Shown here piece after piece: positions 43,618 to 51,009 of a stretch of 51,009 nucleotides of DNA (positions within the stretch are counted from its first letter, which is position 1; each line of letters begins with the position of its first letter). This stretch comes from Thermoleophilaceae bacterium. Its GTDB lineage: Bacteria; Actinomycetota; Thermoleophilia; Solirubrobacterales; Thermoleophilaceae. The notes under the pieces were generated by a model. It did not search any database and was not told the origin of the DNA. It saw only the letters and a list, made by a program, of their open reading frames with translations. The stretch is taken from NCBI GenBank assembly GCA_030448005.1, contig JAUJNT010000004.1, forward strand, positions 171,373-222,381. The letters are read 5' to 3'. The translations under genes were made by a program, and so were the position numbers.

Positions 43618-45546
43618 ATGTACCTCGACTCCGACAAGCGCCGCCCGTCCCTCACCCCGCAACTGGCGCTGCGCGTGGCGATGGTCGGCGGGGTGGCGCT
43701 CATGGCGTTTGCGTTGATCTTCTTCCGCCTGTGGTACCTGCAGGTGCTCTCGGGCGACAAGTACGAGGCCGAGGCCAACGAGAACCAGGTCCGCAAGATC
43801 AAGGTGCGCGCCCCGCGCGGGGAGATCGTTGACCGGGAGGGCCGCGTGCTGGTGGACAACCGGGTCGGCCTGGCAATCAAGGTCTCACCCAAGGGACTTC
43901 CGCGCGACGAGTCGAGGCGGCGCGCGCTGTACGAACGGCTCGCAAAGCTGCTTGGCGTGAAGCCGGCCCGCCTCCAGCAGGACGTGAAGAGCCAGCTCAA
44001 GGCGGTGCCCTTCTCGACCGCCACCGTAAAGGCCGACGCCGCGCGGCCCGCGGTGCAGTACGTGCTCGAGAACCAGGACGACTTCCCCGGCGTGACGGTC
44101 GAGCGGGTGTTCCTGCGCTCCTACCCGCACCGCAACGTCGGTGCCCACCTGTTCGGCACCGTCGGGGAGATCAGCGAGAACCAGCTGAAGGACCAGCGCT
44201 ACCGCGGGGTCACCCTCGGCGATCGGGTGGGCAAGTCGGGCATCGAGTACCAGTACGACCGTTTCCTGCGCGGCAGGAACGGGGCCACCCGGGTGCAGGT
44301 GGACGCGCTCGGCACCCTGCGGCGCGGGCTGGGAGTCATCGAGCCCCAGCAGGGCCGCCAGCTGCGGCTCTCGGTGGATCTCGACGTGCAGCGGGCCGGT
44401 CAGAAGGCCCTGGGAGGCGCCAAGGGCGCCTTCGTGGCGATGAACGTCAGGAACGGTGAGGTGCTCGGTCTCGGCAGCTCGCCCTCCTTCGACCCCAACC
44501 TCTTCTCGAAGGTGGTGCGAAAGCGCGATCTCGACCGCGTCTACTCGAAGGACAACGGCGAGCCGATCCTCAACCGCGCGATCCAGGGCGGCTATCCCAC
44601 GGGCTCCACGTTCAAGCTGATCACAGCCACGGCGGCGCTCGAGGGCGGGCTGATCACTCCGGACACGGTGCAGTACGACGGCGGCTCGCTGAAGGTCGGC
44701 AACGTGGTCTTCAAGAACGCGGGCAACGCCGTGCACGGAGCGGTGGCGCTGCGAAAGGCGCTGTCGGTCTCGAGCGACGTCTTCTTCTACCGCCTCGGCC
44801 AGGAGGCCAACGGCAGCGGCAGCGGCCTGCTGATCCAGGATTGGGCAAGGCGCCTGGGGCTCGGGCGGCGCACGGGCATCGACCTCCCCGCGGAGGCGCC
44901 CGGCCTGATACCCACACCGAAGTACCGCAACGAGGGCTTTTCCTCCTTCCGGCGGTGCGTCGCCCGCGAGGACCCCACTCCGGCGCAGATCTCGCTCGGC
45001 AAGTGCGGCTTCCTCGACAGGCCCTGGAGCGTGGGCGACAACGTCAACCTCTCGGTGGGCCAGGGCGACCTGCAGGCCGACCCGCTGCAGGTGGCGGTGG
45101 CCTACGCCGCGATCGCAAACGGCGGCAAGATCGTGCGACCGCGCCTGGGCCAGCGCATCGAGGACGCGGGCGGGCGCCCGTTACAGGAGCTCGAGGCCCC
45201 GACGGCTCGCAAGCTCAAGGTGCGGGAGACCTACCGGCAGGCCATCTTGGAGGGGCTGCGCAGCGCCGCCAGCGAGCCGGGGGGCACCTCCACCCCGGTG
45301 TTCGAAGGCTTCAAGATCCCGGTGGCCGGCAAGACGGGAACGGCGGAGAAGGGGGCCGGTCGCGCAGACCAGTCGTGGTACGTGGCGCTGGCGCCCTACC
45401 CGAGCCCCAAGTACGTCGTAGCGGTGACCTTCGAGGCGGGCGGCTTCGGGGCAGAGACCGCTGCGCCCGCGGCCCGCACGATCCTCGCCGAGCTCTTCGG
45501 CGTCAGCGGAGCCGGCCCAGTCCCGCGCGGAACGGCACCCGACTGA
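43618..45546 (+). CDS. mrdA: penicillin-binding protein 2 (elongasome transpeptidase)
   Basis: The protein is 642 residues. A membrane anchor is at about 20-40 (VAMVGGVALMAFALIFFRLW). The pedestal or dimerisation domain has RAPRGEIVDREGRVLVDN. The transpeptidase motifs are PTGSTFK (Ser330), SSD at 385-387 in the place of SxN, and KTGTAE at 572. The protein crosslinks peptidoglycan during elongation together with RodA. An insert with FSSFRRCVAREDPTPAQISL (about 440-460) carries two Cys that may form a disulfide outside the cell. It begins four bases after mreD. A 75-bp tandem repeat separates it from rodA. Confidence 0.96.
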   Translation: MYLDSDKRRPSLTPQLALRVAMVGGVALMAFALIFFRLWYLQVLSGDKYEAEANENQVRKIKVRAPRGEIVDREGRVLVDNRVGLAIKVSPKGLPRDESRRRALYERLAKLLGVKPARLQQDVKSQLKAVPFSTATVKADAARPAVQYVLENQDDFPGVTVERVFLRSYPHRNVGAHLFGTVGEISENQLKDQRYRGVTLGDRVGKSGIEYQYDRFLRGRNGATRVQVDALGTLRRGLGVIEPQQGRQLRLSVDLDVQRAGQKALGGAKGAFVAMNVRNGEVLGLGSSPSFDPNLFSKVVRKRDLDRVYSKDNGEPILNRAIQGGYPTGSTFKLITATAALEGGLITPDTVQYDGGSLKVGNVVFKNAGNAVHGAVALRKALSVSSDVFFYRLGQEANGSGSGLLIQDWARRLGLGRRTGIDLPAEAPGLIPTPKYRNEGFSSFRRCVAREDPTPAQISLGKCGFLDRPWSVGDNVNLSVGQGDLQADPLQVAVAYAAIANGGKIVRPRLGQRIEDAGGRPLQELEAPTARKLKVRETYRQAILEGLRSAASEPGGTSTPVFEGFKIPVAGKTGTAEKGAGRADQSWYVALAPYPSPKYVVAVTFEAGGFGAETAAPAARTILAELFGVSGAGPVPRGTAPD

Positions 45547-45570
45547 TGAGAGGCCAGGGCTCAAGAAGCG

Positions 45571-45790
45571 TGGAAACGGTCACGGGTGGCCGTAGGGCGA
45601 GCGGCGCCGGGGGTCCGGGGGCGGGAGCCCCCGGTGCTATCGGCGTGGAAACGGTCACGGGTGGCCGTAGGGCGAGCGGCGCCGGGGGTCCGGGGGCGGG
45701 AGCCCCCGGTGCTATCGGCGTCGAAACGGTAACGAGGGGCCGTAGGGCGAGTGGCGCCGGGGGTCCGGGGGCGGGAGCCCCCGGTGATCT
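45571..45790 (+). repeat. 75-bp tandem repeat, three copies, with GC-rich hairpin
   Basis: Copies start at 45571, 45646 and 45721 with an exact 75-base period. The third is slightly diverged (GTCAC to GTAAC, GGGTGG to GAGGGG) and ends near 45790. Each copy holds a CCGGGGG / CCCCCGG inverted repeat (GGTCCGGGGGCGGGAGCCCC region) and runs of G that could form a G-quadruplex on the plus strand. There is no T-run. Both strands stay open in one frame because 75 is a multiple of three, but neither reading looks like a protein. The array fills most of the mrdA-rodA gap. Confidence 0.9.
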
Positions 45791-45795
45791 AGTGT
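45790..45795 (+). promoter_or_regulatory. -10-like box before rodA
   Basis: TAGTGT ends nine bases before ATG 45805, directly after the repeat array. rodA may have its own short-leader promoter. Confidence 0.4.
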
Positions 45796-45804
45796 GAACG
45801 GCTG

Positions 45805-46995
45805 ATGCAGGCATCCCCATACGGCACATCGGTCAAGGACTTCAGGGACGCTCATGGCCCCCGGTTCGTCAGGATCGACGTGCCGCTGCTGCTGGCGGTG
45901 CTGGGCCTCGTGGCGTGCTCGCTATACACGATCGGCACCGCCACGCAGGACGACATCGCCGGCAGCCCCTACTACTTCGTCGTCCGCCAGGCGGCCTACT
46001 GTGCGGTCGGCCTGGCCCTGATGATCCTGATCTCCCGCTTCGACTACTCGCGGCTGCGCGAATGGCGCGCGGGCCTTTACGTTCTGATGATCGGAGGCAT
46101 CCTCATCGTCTATGCGCTCGGCTCCGCCTCCCGCGGATCCAAGCGCGCGATCGAGCTGCCGTTCTTCCAACTGCAGACCTCCGAGCTGGGTAAGGTGTTG
46201 CTGATCCTCACCCTGTCGGCGTTCATGGTCGATCGCATCCGGCAGCTCGGAGACCGGGAGACGACGAGCCGCGTCATGCTGATGGCGCTGATACCGGCCA
46301 TGCTCGTGATCGCACAGCCCGATCTCGGCACCGGTCTCGTCTACATCAGCATCGTGCTCGCGACGCTGTTCGTCGCGGGCACGAAGTGGACTCACTTCGC
46401 CGCCCTGGGGGCTCTCGGTGCCACGGCCTTGGCCGTCGTGCTGATAGCGGCGCCCGCAGTCGGCGTCGAGATCCTCAAGCCCTATCAGATGGACCGCCTG
46501 ACGGCGTTCGTGAACCCGTCGGAGAACCCCGCTAAGGAGGGCTATCAGCAGACCCAGTCGCTCGTGGCCATCGGAGCCGGAGGCAAGACCGGCCGCGGTG
46601 AAGAAGCCACCCAGACCAAGCTCGACTTCCTGCCCGAGCACCACACCGACTTCATCTTCTCCGTGGTGGGCGAGGAGTTCGGCTTCATGGGGGCGGCACT
46701 GGTGCTGTCCCTCTTCGCGCTCTTGATCTGGCGCTGCCTGCGCATCCTGACCATGGCCAAGAACCTCTACGGCACCTTGATCGCCGGAGGGATAGTTGCC
46801 ATGCTGATGCACCAGATCTTCGTCAACGTGGGCATGACCATTGGAATCATGCCCATCACCGGCGTCACGCTGCCGCTCATGAGTTACGGCGGCTCGTCGG
46901 TGATTGTCACCTTCATGGCCATTGGCCTCCTCCAGTCGATCCACGCGCAGGCGCGCGAGACGGCGTTCGCCAAGGGCCGAGATCTAGCGATATGA
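45805..46995 (+). CDS. rodA: RodA-type peptidoglycan polymerase (SEDS family)
   Basis: The polymerase is 396 residues with about ten helices. SEDS hallmarks are the RAIELPFFQLQTSELGKVLL segment, QPDLGTGLVY with the catalytic-region Asp, and GEEFGFMGAALVL. The last helices have MTIGIMPITGVTLPLMSYGG and SSVIVTFMAIGLL. It polymerises glycan strands for side-wall growth with PBP2, encoded just upstream. ATG 45805 was chosen as the only good start after the repeat array. Confidence 0.96.
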   Translation: MQASPYGTSVKDFRDAHGPRFVRIDVPLLLAVLGLVACSLYTIGTATQDDIAGSPYYFVVRQAAYCAVGLALMILISRFDYSRLREWRAGLYVLMIGGILIVYALGSASRGSKRAIELPFFQLQTSELGKVLLILTLSAFMVDRIRQLGDRETTSRVMLMALIPAMLVIAQPDLGTGLVYISIVLATLFVAGTKWTHFAALGALGATALAVVLIAAPAVGVEILKPYQMDRLTAFVNPSENPAKEGYQQTQSLVAIGAGGKTGRGEEATQTKLDFLPEHHTDFIFSVVGEEFGFMGAALVLSLFALLIWRCLRILTMAKNLYGTLIAGGIVAMLMHQIFVNVGMTIGIMPITGVTLPLMSYGGSSVIVTFMAIGLLQSIHAQARETAFAKGRDLAI

Positions 46996-47076
46996 AAAGG
47001 GACACAGCCCACACGGACACAGATACCGACGAGGGCATGCGCACTCGATCCGGGCTGGGCCCCAGGAAAGGAATCT

Positions 47077-49023
47077 TTGAGAAAGCAAGTGCTCGTCACG
47101 GTTGCCCGTGGCGAAACCAAGGTCGCCATCCTCGAGGCGGAGGGAAGCCCCGCCGCTGAGGAAGACGAGAACCCCCGCGGCCGCCGCGGATCCCGCGCGG
47201 GGAGCCCGGCGGCCGAGCCCGAGCCAGCCGGCGAGCCGAAGTGGCGCGTCGGGGAGCTGTATGTCGAGCGGCGCGGCTCGCGCTCGATAGTCGGAAACGT
47301 CTACAAGGGCAAGGTCGACAACGTGCTGCCCGGGCTCGAGGCCGCGTTCGTGGACATAGGCCTCGACAAGAACGGCTTCCTGCACGCGGACGACGTGGTC
47401 ATCCCGGGCGTGGAGGTGGCACGCCGCGGACGCACGGGCGGGAAGGGCCAGCGCATCGCCGAGCTGCTCAAGCCGGGGCAGGAGATCCTCGTCCAGGCGG
47501 TCAAGGACCCGCTGAAGACGAAGGGCCCCAGGCTCTCGATGCAGCTGTCCATCGCCGGGCGCTACCTGGTCTACGTGCCGCAGGGCGAGGGCGTCGGCGT
47601 GTCGCGCAGGCTCGATGACCGGGAGCGCGATCGGCTGCGAAAGCAGGCCTCCGGGCTCGACCTCCGCGGGGGCGGCGCCATTGTCCGCACCGCGGCGCAG
47701 GGCGCCGAGCGCGAGAACTTCGAGCACGAGATCAAGTACCTGCACAAGCTGCACGAGGTGCTGCAACAGCGCGCCCAGGAGACCGCCGCGCCCGCGATGG
47801 TCTTCCAGGAGGCGGACCTCTCCGTGCGCGTAGTGCGGGACATCTTCTCGAAGCAGTTCGAGCGCGCGATCGTCGATGACCCGCAGCAGCACCATCGCCT
47901 GCAGTCCTTCTTCACCCGCACGGCGCCGGAGCTGCTCGAGCGCCTCGACCTCTACAAGGACGACAAGAACCCGTTGTTCGAGAGGTACGGCATCGACGCG
48001 GCCATCCAGTCGACGCTCAGACGGCGCGTGGACCTGCCCTCGGGCGGCTACCTGATCATCGACTACGCCGAGGCGCTCACTGTCATCGACGTGAACTCCG
48101 GCTCCTTTACGGGCCGCGGCAGGGGCGCGCGGCTCGAGGACACCATCACCAAAACCAACCTCGAGGCCGCCGACGAGGTCGTGGCGCAGCTGCGCCTACG
48201 GGACATCGGCGGCATCATCGTCATCGACTTCATCGACATGTCGCGCGCCCGTAATCGCGACGCCGTGCTCAAGACGCTGCGCAAGGCCCTCGACGAGGAC
48301 CGCACGAAGACCTACGTGGTCGAGATCTCGCCGCTCGGCCTGGTGGAGATGACCCGCCAGAACGTGACCGAGGGGGTCCGCGAGATCCTCACGAAGATCT
48401 GCCCCACCTGTGAGGGCGAGGGGGTGGTGCTCTCCGAGGAGACGGTCGCGATCGACGCAGAGCGCCGGCTGCGCGAGCTGGCAGCCGAGCGTCCGAGCAT
48501 CGAGGCGTTCCTCATCCAGTTGCACCCGCGAGTGGCTGCGCTGCTCGCCGGGGGGCCTGGACGTCCACTGCTCGAGATAGAGGCGGAGACGGGCAAGCAC
48601 TTCCACTTCGAGGGCTCGGAGGCACTGCCGATCGACCACTTCGCAGTGAGCCTCGAGGGCTCGCGGGAGGGGGTGGAGGAGCGCGCGCTGCCGTTCATCG
48701 AGGGCGAGGAGGTGCTCGTCACGATCGAGGAGCCCCACATGTACAACGAGGACGACGCCGTGGCCAAGCTGGGCGGCTACGTGATCTCCGTGGCCGGCGC
48801 CGGGCGCCTCATCGGCAAGAAGACACTCGTCCGAATCGAGAAGGTGGGCCGCTCCGCCGCCTCGGCGACGCTCGTGGAAGGCGCAGGGATCGTGGATGCC
48901 GTGCAGAGCAACGGTACGGGCGATGTCGACCATGGCGAGGACAAGCGCCCGCGCGGGCGGGGACGCGGTGGCCGTGGCAGGCGGCGCAAGCCCGCCGAGG
49001 CCGAGTCGAAGGGCGGGGACTGA
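47077..49023 (+). CDS. rne: ribonuclease E/G
   Basis: The protein is 648 residues. The S1 domain is split by an acidic, Ala/Gly/Pro/Arg-rich insert at about 24-52 after VAILEA, and resumes at VGELYVERRGSRSIVGNVYK. The catalytic core has the Mg ligands Asp338 in VIDVNSGSFTGRG and Asp384 in IVIDFIDM. The zinc-link Cys442 and Cys445 lie in CPTCEGEG. A basic tail (RPRGRGRGGRGRRRKP) ends it. The enzyme cuts single-stranded RNA, matures rRNA and starts mRNA decay. The start is TTG 47077 with AGGAAAGG ahead of it; no ATG fits the S1 start. In many actinobacteria rplU-rpmA follow, but here a non-coding gap does. Confidence 0.95.
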   Translation: MRKQVLVTVARGETKVAILEAEGSPAAEEDENPRGRRGSRAGSPAAEPEPAGEPKWRVGELYVERRGSRSIVGNVYKGKVDNVLPGLEAAFVDIGLDKNGFLHADDVVIPGVEVARRGRTGGKGQRIAELLKPGQEILVQAVKDPLKTKGPRLSMQLSIAGRYLVYVPQGEGVGVSRRLDDRERDRLRKQASGLDLRGGGAIVRTAAQGAERENFEHEIKYLHKLHEVLQQRAQETAAPAMVFQEADLSVRVVRDIFSKQFERAIVDDPQQHHRLQSFFTRTAPELLERLDLYKDDKNPLFERYGIDAAIQSTLRRRVDLPSGGYLIIDYAEALTVIDVNSGSFTGRGRGARLEDTITKTNLEAADEVVAQLRLRDIGGIIVIDFIDMSRARNRDAVLKTLRKALDEDRTKTYVVEISPLGLVEMTRQNVTEGVREILTKICPTCEGEGVVLSEETVAIDAERRLRELAAERPSIEAFLIQLHPRVAALLAGGPGRPLLEIEAETGKHFHFEGSEALPIDHFAVSLEGSREGVEERALPFIEGEEVLVTIEEPHMYNEDDAVAKLGGYVISVAGAGRLIGKKTLVRIEKVGRSAASATLVEGAGIVDAVQSNGTGDVDHGEDKRPRGRGRGGRGRRRKPAEAESKGGD

Positions 49024-49567
49024 ACAAGCGAGCGACCCATCGGGCCGCGGAGCTGCTCGGGGTCGAGTAAAGGTCGTGCGGGAGGTACAGCGCCGGCCAC
49101 CGACCTCCTCCGGTCGGAGGCGACCGCCGGGGCATGGCCCGCCTCCCCTCCGAGCGCCAGCCGTCCTAGACAAGCTCCCGGCCGCCGGTAGCGAGCCTGC
49201 GCAGCCGGAGCCGTGTTCGGCGTCCGTGTGTCGTTTGGGCCGCCCGAGCCACACCCCGGGGGCAGGACCGGCGGGATCCCGAGGTTGGGATCGTTCACGT
49301 CCGAGCTGTTCGTCTGGGTCGGCGCCTGTCCACGACAGCCCCGAGAGTCGCTGCTCGAGTACCGTGCATGTACTCGCGCCAATGCGAAGCGTGGACGAAC
49401 GTCCGACGCGTGGGCCCGGCGAGGGCCGGCGGTCGGCGGCGGGATGAGACGTCATAAGGCCCGCGAGGTGCCACCGAACGCCCCGCCGTCCCTCTGACCG
49501 CGCCGAGCCTTCTGGACGGATGTGCGATGTACGCGGGGGGCGGAACGCGTTCTCATGTGGGGAGGAG
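49024..49567. other. non-coding gap between rne and the ECF sigma gene
   Basis: None of the reading frames in this 544-base stretch has family-like composition. It holds a perfect 7-7-7 dyad at 49356-49376 and the promoter of the sigma gene. It is the boundary where the conserved housekeeping gene order ends. Confidence 0.5.
49356..49376. repeat. perfect dyad CGAGTAC-7-GTACTCG
   Basis: Seven-base arms are fully complementary around the loop CGTGCAT. No T-run follows. It could be an operator or a stem in the leader. It lies 191 bases before ATG 49568 and 332 bases after rne. Confidence 0.5.
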
Positions 49568-51009
49568 ATGAGCACGAGATCGAATGGCGCTCCTGCCGGC
49601 CGAGCAGAGTCTCGAGGATCACCGTCGAGGCGCCTACTCGCAAGGCTTACCGATGAGCGGCTCGTGACTCTCCTGCGTGGCGGGAATGAGTCCGCCTTCG
49701 AGGAGCTCTTCGACCGCCACAGCGGCGGCGTCCTCTCGTTCTGCAGCCGGGTCCTGTGGTCCCGAGAGGAAGGAGAGGATGCACATCAGCACGCCTTTCT
49801 GACGGTCTATCAGGCGATTCGCAAGCGCAACTTCGAGCCGCGGGCGTTCAAGCCGTGGCTCTACACGGTCGCCCGCAACCACTGCTTCTCAGTGCTTCGA
49901 TCGCGCAGGGGAGTTGGGTTTCGCGGGGACGACGACACCGTCGCTGCAGTCGCGGAGACGGCCGAGCGCGCAGAGCAGCAAGCCGAAGTGCGCGAGCTGC
50001 TGACCGACATACGCGCTCTGCCCGAGCCCCAACGCCTCGCGCTCCTCCTTTCGGAGCTCGGTGACCTCTCGCATACCGAGATCGCTCAGGTAATCGCCTG
50101 TCCACCCGCGAAGGTGAAGTCGCTTCTGTTTCAGGCCCGCGCGTCATTGTGCCTCAGCCGCGAAGCCCGGGAGACCTCTTGCAGCCGCGTCCGCGAGGAG
50201 CTCGCGGGCTCGCCGCGCTCGCGCCTGCCGGTTGCGCTGCGACGCCACCTGAAGCGCTGCGAGGGCTGCAGCGAGTTCGCGCGCGAGCTCCGCAGGCGGC
50301 GGCACCTCATTGCGATCGCGCTACCGGTGGCGCCCTCGATCGGCTTGAAACGCAGCCTGCTCGCGGCGGCGGGTGGCGGCGGTGCAGGCAGTGGAGGCGG
50401 TTTGGCGGCCGGGCTCGTGACGAACGGCGGGTCGGCGAGCCTGGCTCCGGCCGCCTTCGCGGGCGGACCCTTTGGTGCCGCCTTGGGCCTCAAAGCATGC
50501 CTCGTCGTGGCAGCCACCGCCGGCGCGACGGCCCTGAGCCTTGTGGGCGCCGGTGAGATGCGGGCCCCACCGGATGAGCAAGACAGCCGCCGTGGAACGC
50601 CGGCGAGTGGAGCCGGCTCGGGCGCGACGGAAAGGCGGACCCCCTTGGGGGACACTGTGGCTGCGCCGCGCGACGATCTAACTCGTGCTGCCGACCGGCG
50701 CCCTCGTCCGACCCGCCCGAGCGCAGCGTCACCGCGCCCCGCTCAGCGGGCTCCGGCAGCGGCTCAGGCCGCCGCGCGTGAAGGCGGCCCCCTGTCGCTA
50801 CGTCGGGCGAGACATGAACCGGCCACTCACCTCGAGATGGGTGAGCAGGTGCCCGATCTCGATGTCGGAGCGCCGCTGCTCGATTTCGTGCTCGGAGTGC
50901 CGCTACCCGACCTTCCGCTCGAAACGACGGTACCCGATCTCGGTGTAAGCCCGCCGACACCTGATCTCGGGGTCACGCCGCCGGCGCCCGATCTCGGGGT
51001 CACGCCACC
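49568..51009 (+). CDS. ECF-type sigma factor with fused zinc-finger, membrane segment and repeat tail (incomplete)
   Basis: The frame is open from ATG 49568 to the window end: at least 480 residues with no stop. Residues 28-85 are sigma region 2 (RLVTLLRGGNESAFEELFDR and DAHQHAFLTVYQAI). Residues 140-195 are region 4 (LPEPQRLALLLSELGDLSHT, then EIAQVIACPPAKVKSLLFQA). A zf-HC2-like zinc site follows (C205, then H227-x3-C231-x2-C234 in HLKRCEGC), as in anti-sigma factors. Then come Gly/Ala-rich sequence and a likely membrane helix at about 309-328 (KACLVVAATAGATALSLVG). The tail is Pro/Arg-rich and then acidic, with PDL-type repeats (PDLGVSPPT, PDLGVTPPA, PDLGVTP). GGAGG lies only two bases before ATG. 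The C-terminus is not in this window. Confidence 0.85.
   Translation, partial: MSTRSNGAPAGRAESRGSPSRRLLARLTDERLVTLLRGGNESAFEELFDRHSGGVLSFCSRVLWSREEGEDAHQHAFLTVYQAIRKRNFEPRAFKPWLYTVARNHCFSVLRSRRGVGFRGDDDTVAAVAETAERAEQQAEVRELLTDIRALPEPQRLALLLSELGDLSHTEIAQVIACPPAKVKSLLFQARASLCLSREARETSCSRVREELAGSPRSRLPVALRRHLKRCEGCSEFARELRRRRHLIAIALPVAPSIGLKRSLLAAAGGGGAGSGGGLAAGLVTNGGSASLAPAAFAGGPFGAALGLKACLVVAATAGATALSLVGAGEMRAPPDEQDSRRGTPASGAGSGATERRTPLGDTVAAPRDDLTRAADRRPRPTRPSAASPRPAQRAPAAAQAAAREGGPLSLRRARHEPATHLEMGEQVPDLDVGAPLLDFVLGVPLPDLPLETTVPDLGVSPPTPDLGVTPPAPDLGVTP

Noticed and set aside
45571-45790. CRISPR-like array
   Set aside because: The 75-base units are directly adjacent with no variable spacers, so they are simple tandem repeats.
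45503-45829. Open frames across the tandem repeats as repeat proteins
   Set aside because: Open only because 75 is a multiple of three. There is no start with a ribosome-binding site, and the frame overlaps mrdA and rodA.
49213-49497. Plus-strand frame of about 94 codons in the gap after rne
   Set aside because: It has no family pattern, no ribosome-binding site and low similarity to any protein composition.

Overview
The window is high-GC chromosomal DNA. I judge GC at roughly two thirds to 70 percent by eye and did not compute it. It comes from a rod-shaped actinobacterium, most likely of the class Thermoleophilia (Solirubrobacterales or a relative). The reasons are the GC content and codon use, the block tig-clpP-clpX / valS-folC-ndk-maf-mreBCD-mrdA-rodA-rne, the SigB/SigF-type sigma factor, an ECF sigma factor that carries its own zinc-finger and membrane tail, and the many short-leader or leaderless starts. 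The class assignment is an inference. The window contains no rRNA, tRNA, CRISPR array, insertion sequence or phage gene that I could recognise.

Region 1 (1-12.8 kb) is accessory and stress-type DNA with several decaying genes. It holds a frameshifted DUF1622 membrane gene, a membrane-anchored protein with two OB-like repeats, a ferritin-like pseudogene with several frameshifts, a SigB/SigF-family sigma factor, and an overlapping three-gene operon. That operon encodes a DHA2 drug exporter, an anchored protein of unknown function, and an MmpL/RND-type transporter with a sigma-region-4-like helix-turn-helix fused to its N-terminus. After it come a mosaic of an SPW-repeat remnant and an MscS-channel remnant, a NarL-type histidine kinase/response regulator pair, a GlsB-like membrane protein, a Crp/Fnr-type regulator and a DUF2795 protein.

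Region 2 (12.8-23.1 kb) is a complete assimilatory nitrate cluster. On the minus strand are narK (nitrate/nitrite transport), a GlnR-like orphan OmpR-family regulator with a degenerate receiver, and glnA. Divergent on the plus strand are a nitrate reductase fused to its own FAD/BFD electron-input module, then nirB and nirD. Together they import nitrate, reduce it through nitrite to ammonium and fix it into glutamine. The 140-bp divergent intergenic region carries several dyads likely to be operators.

Region 3 (23.1-30.6 kb) holds single genes: a metallophosphoesterase lipoprotein, two small zinc-ribbon proteins, a 72-aa protein resembling Nif11-like leader peptides, a transglutaminase-like protein, an ABC-F ATPase, a cyclopropane-fatty-acid synthase and RNase D.

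Region 4 (30.6-49 kb) is conserved housekeeping DNA: trigger factor and ClpP/ClpX for protein quality control, valS, folC, ndk and maf, then the whole cell-elongation set mreB-mreC-mreD-mrdA-rodA and RNase E/G. Two small or unusual membrane proteins lie inside it, and a 75-bp tandem repeat separates mrdA from rodA. Region 5 (49-51 kb) starts with a non-coding gap. It ends with an ECF sigma factor that has a fused zinc-finger, a membrane segment and a repeat-rich tail, and this gene runs off the window.

The best leads are the HTH-MmpL fusion operon, the self-contained nitrate reductase fusion and its palindromic control region, the 75-bp repeats between mrdA and rodA, the ECF sigma factor with built-in membrane tail, the Nif11-like small protein, and a recurrent TANNNT box 6-7 nt before start codons that indicates leaderless mRNAs.
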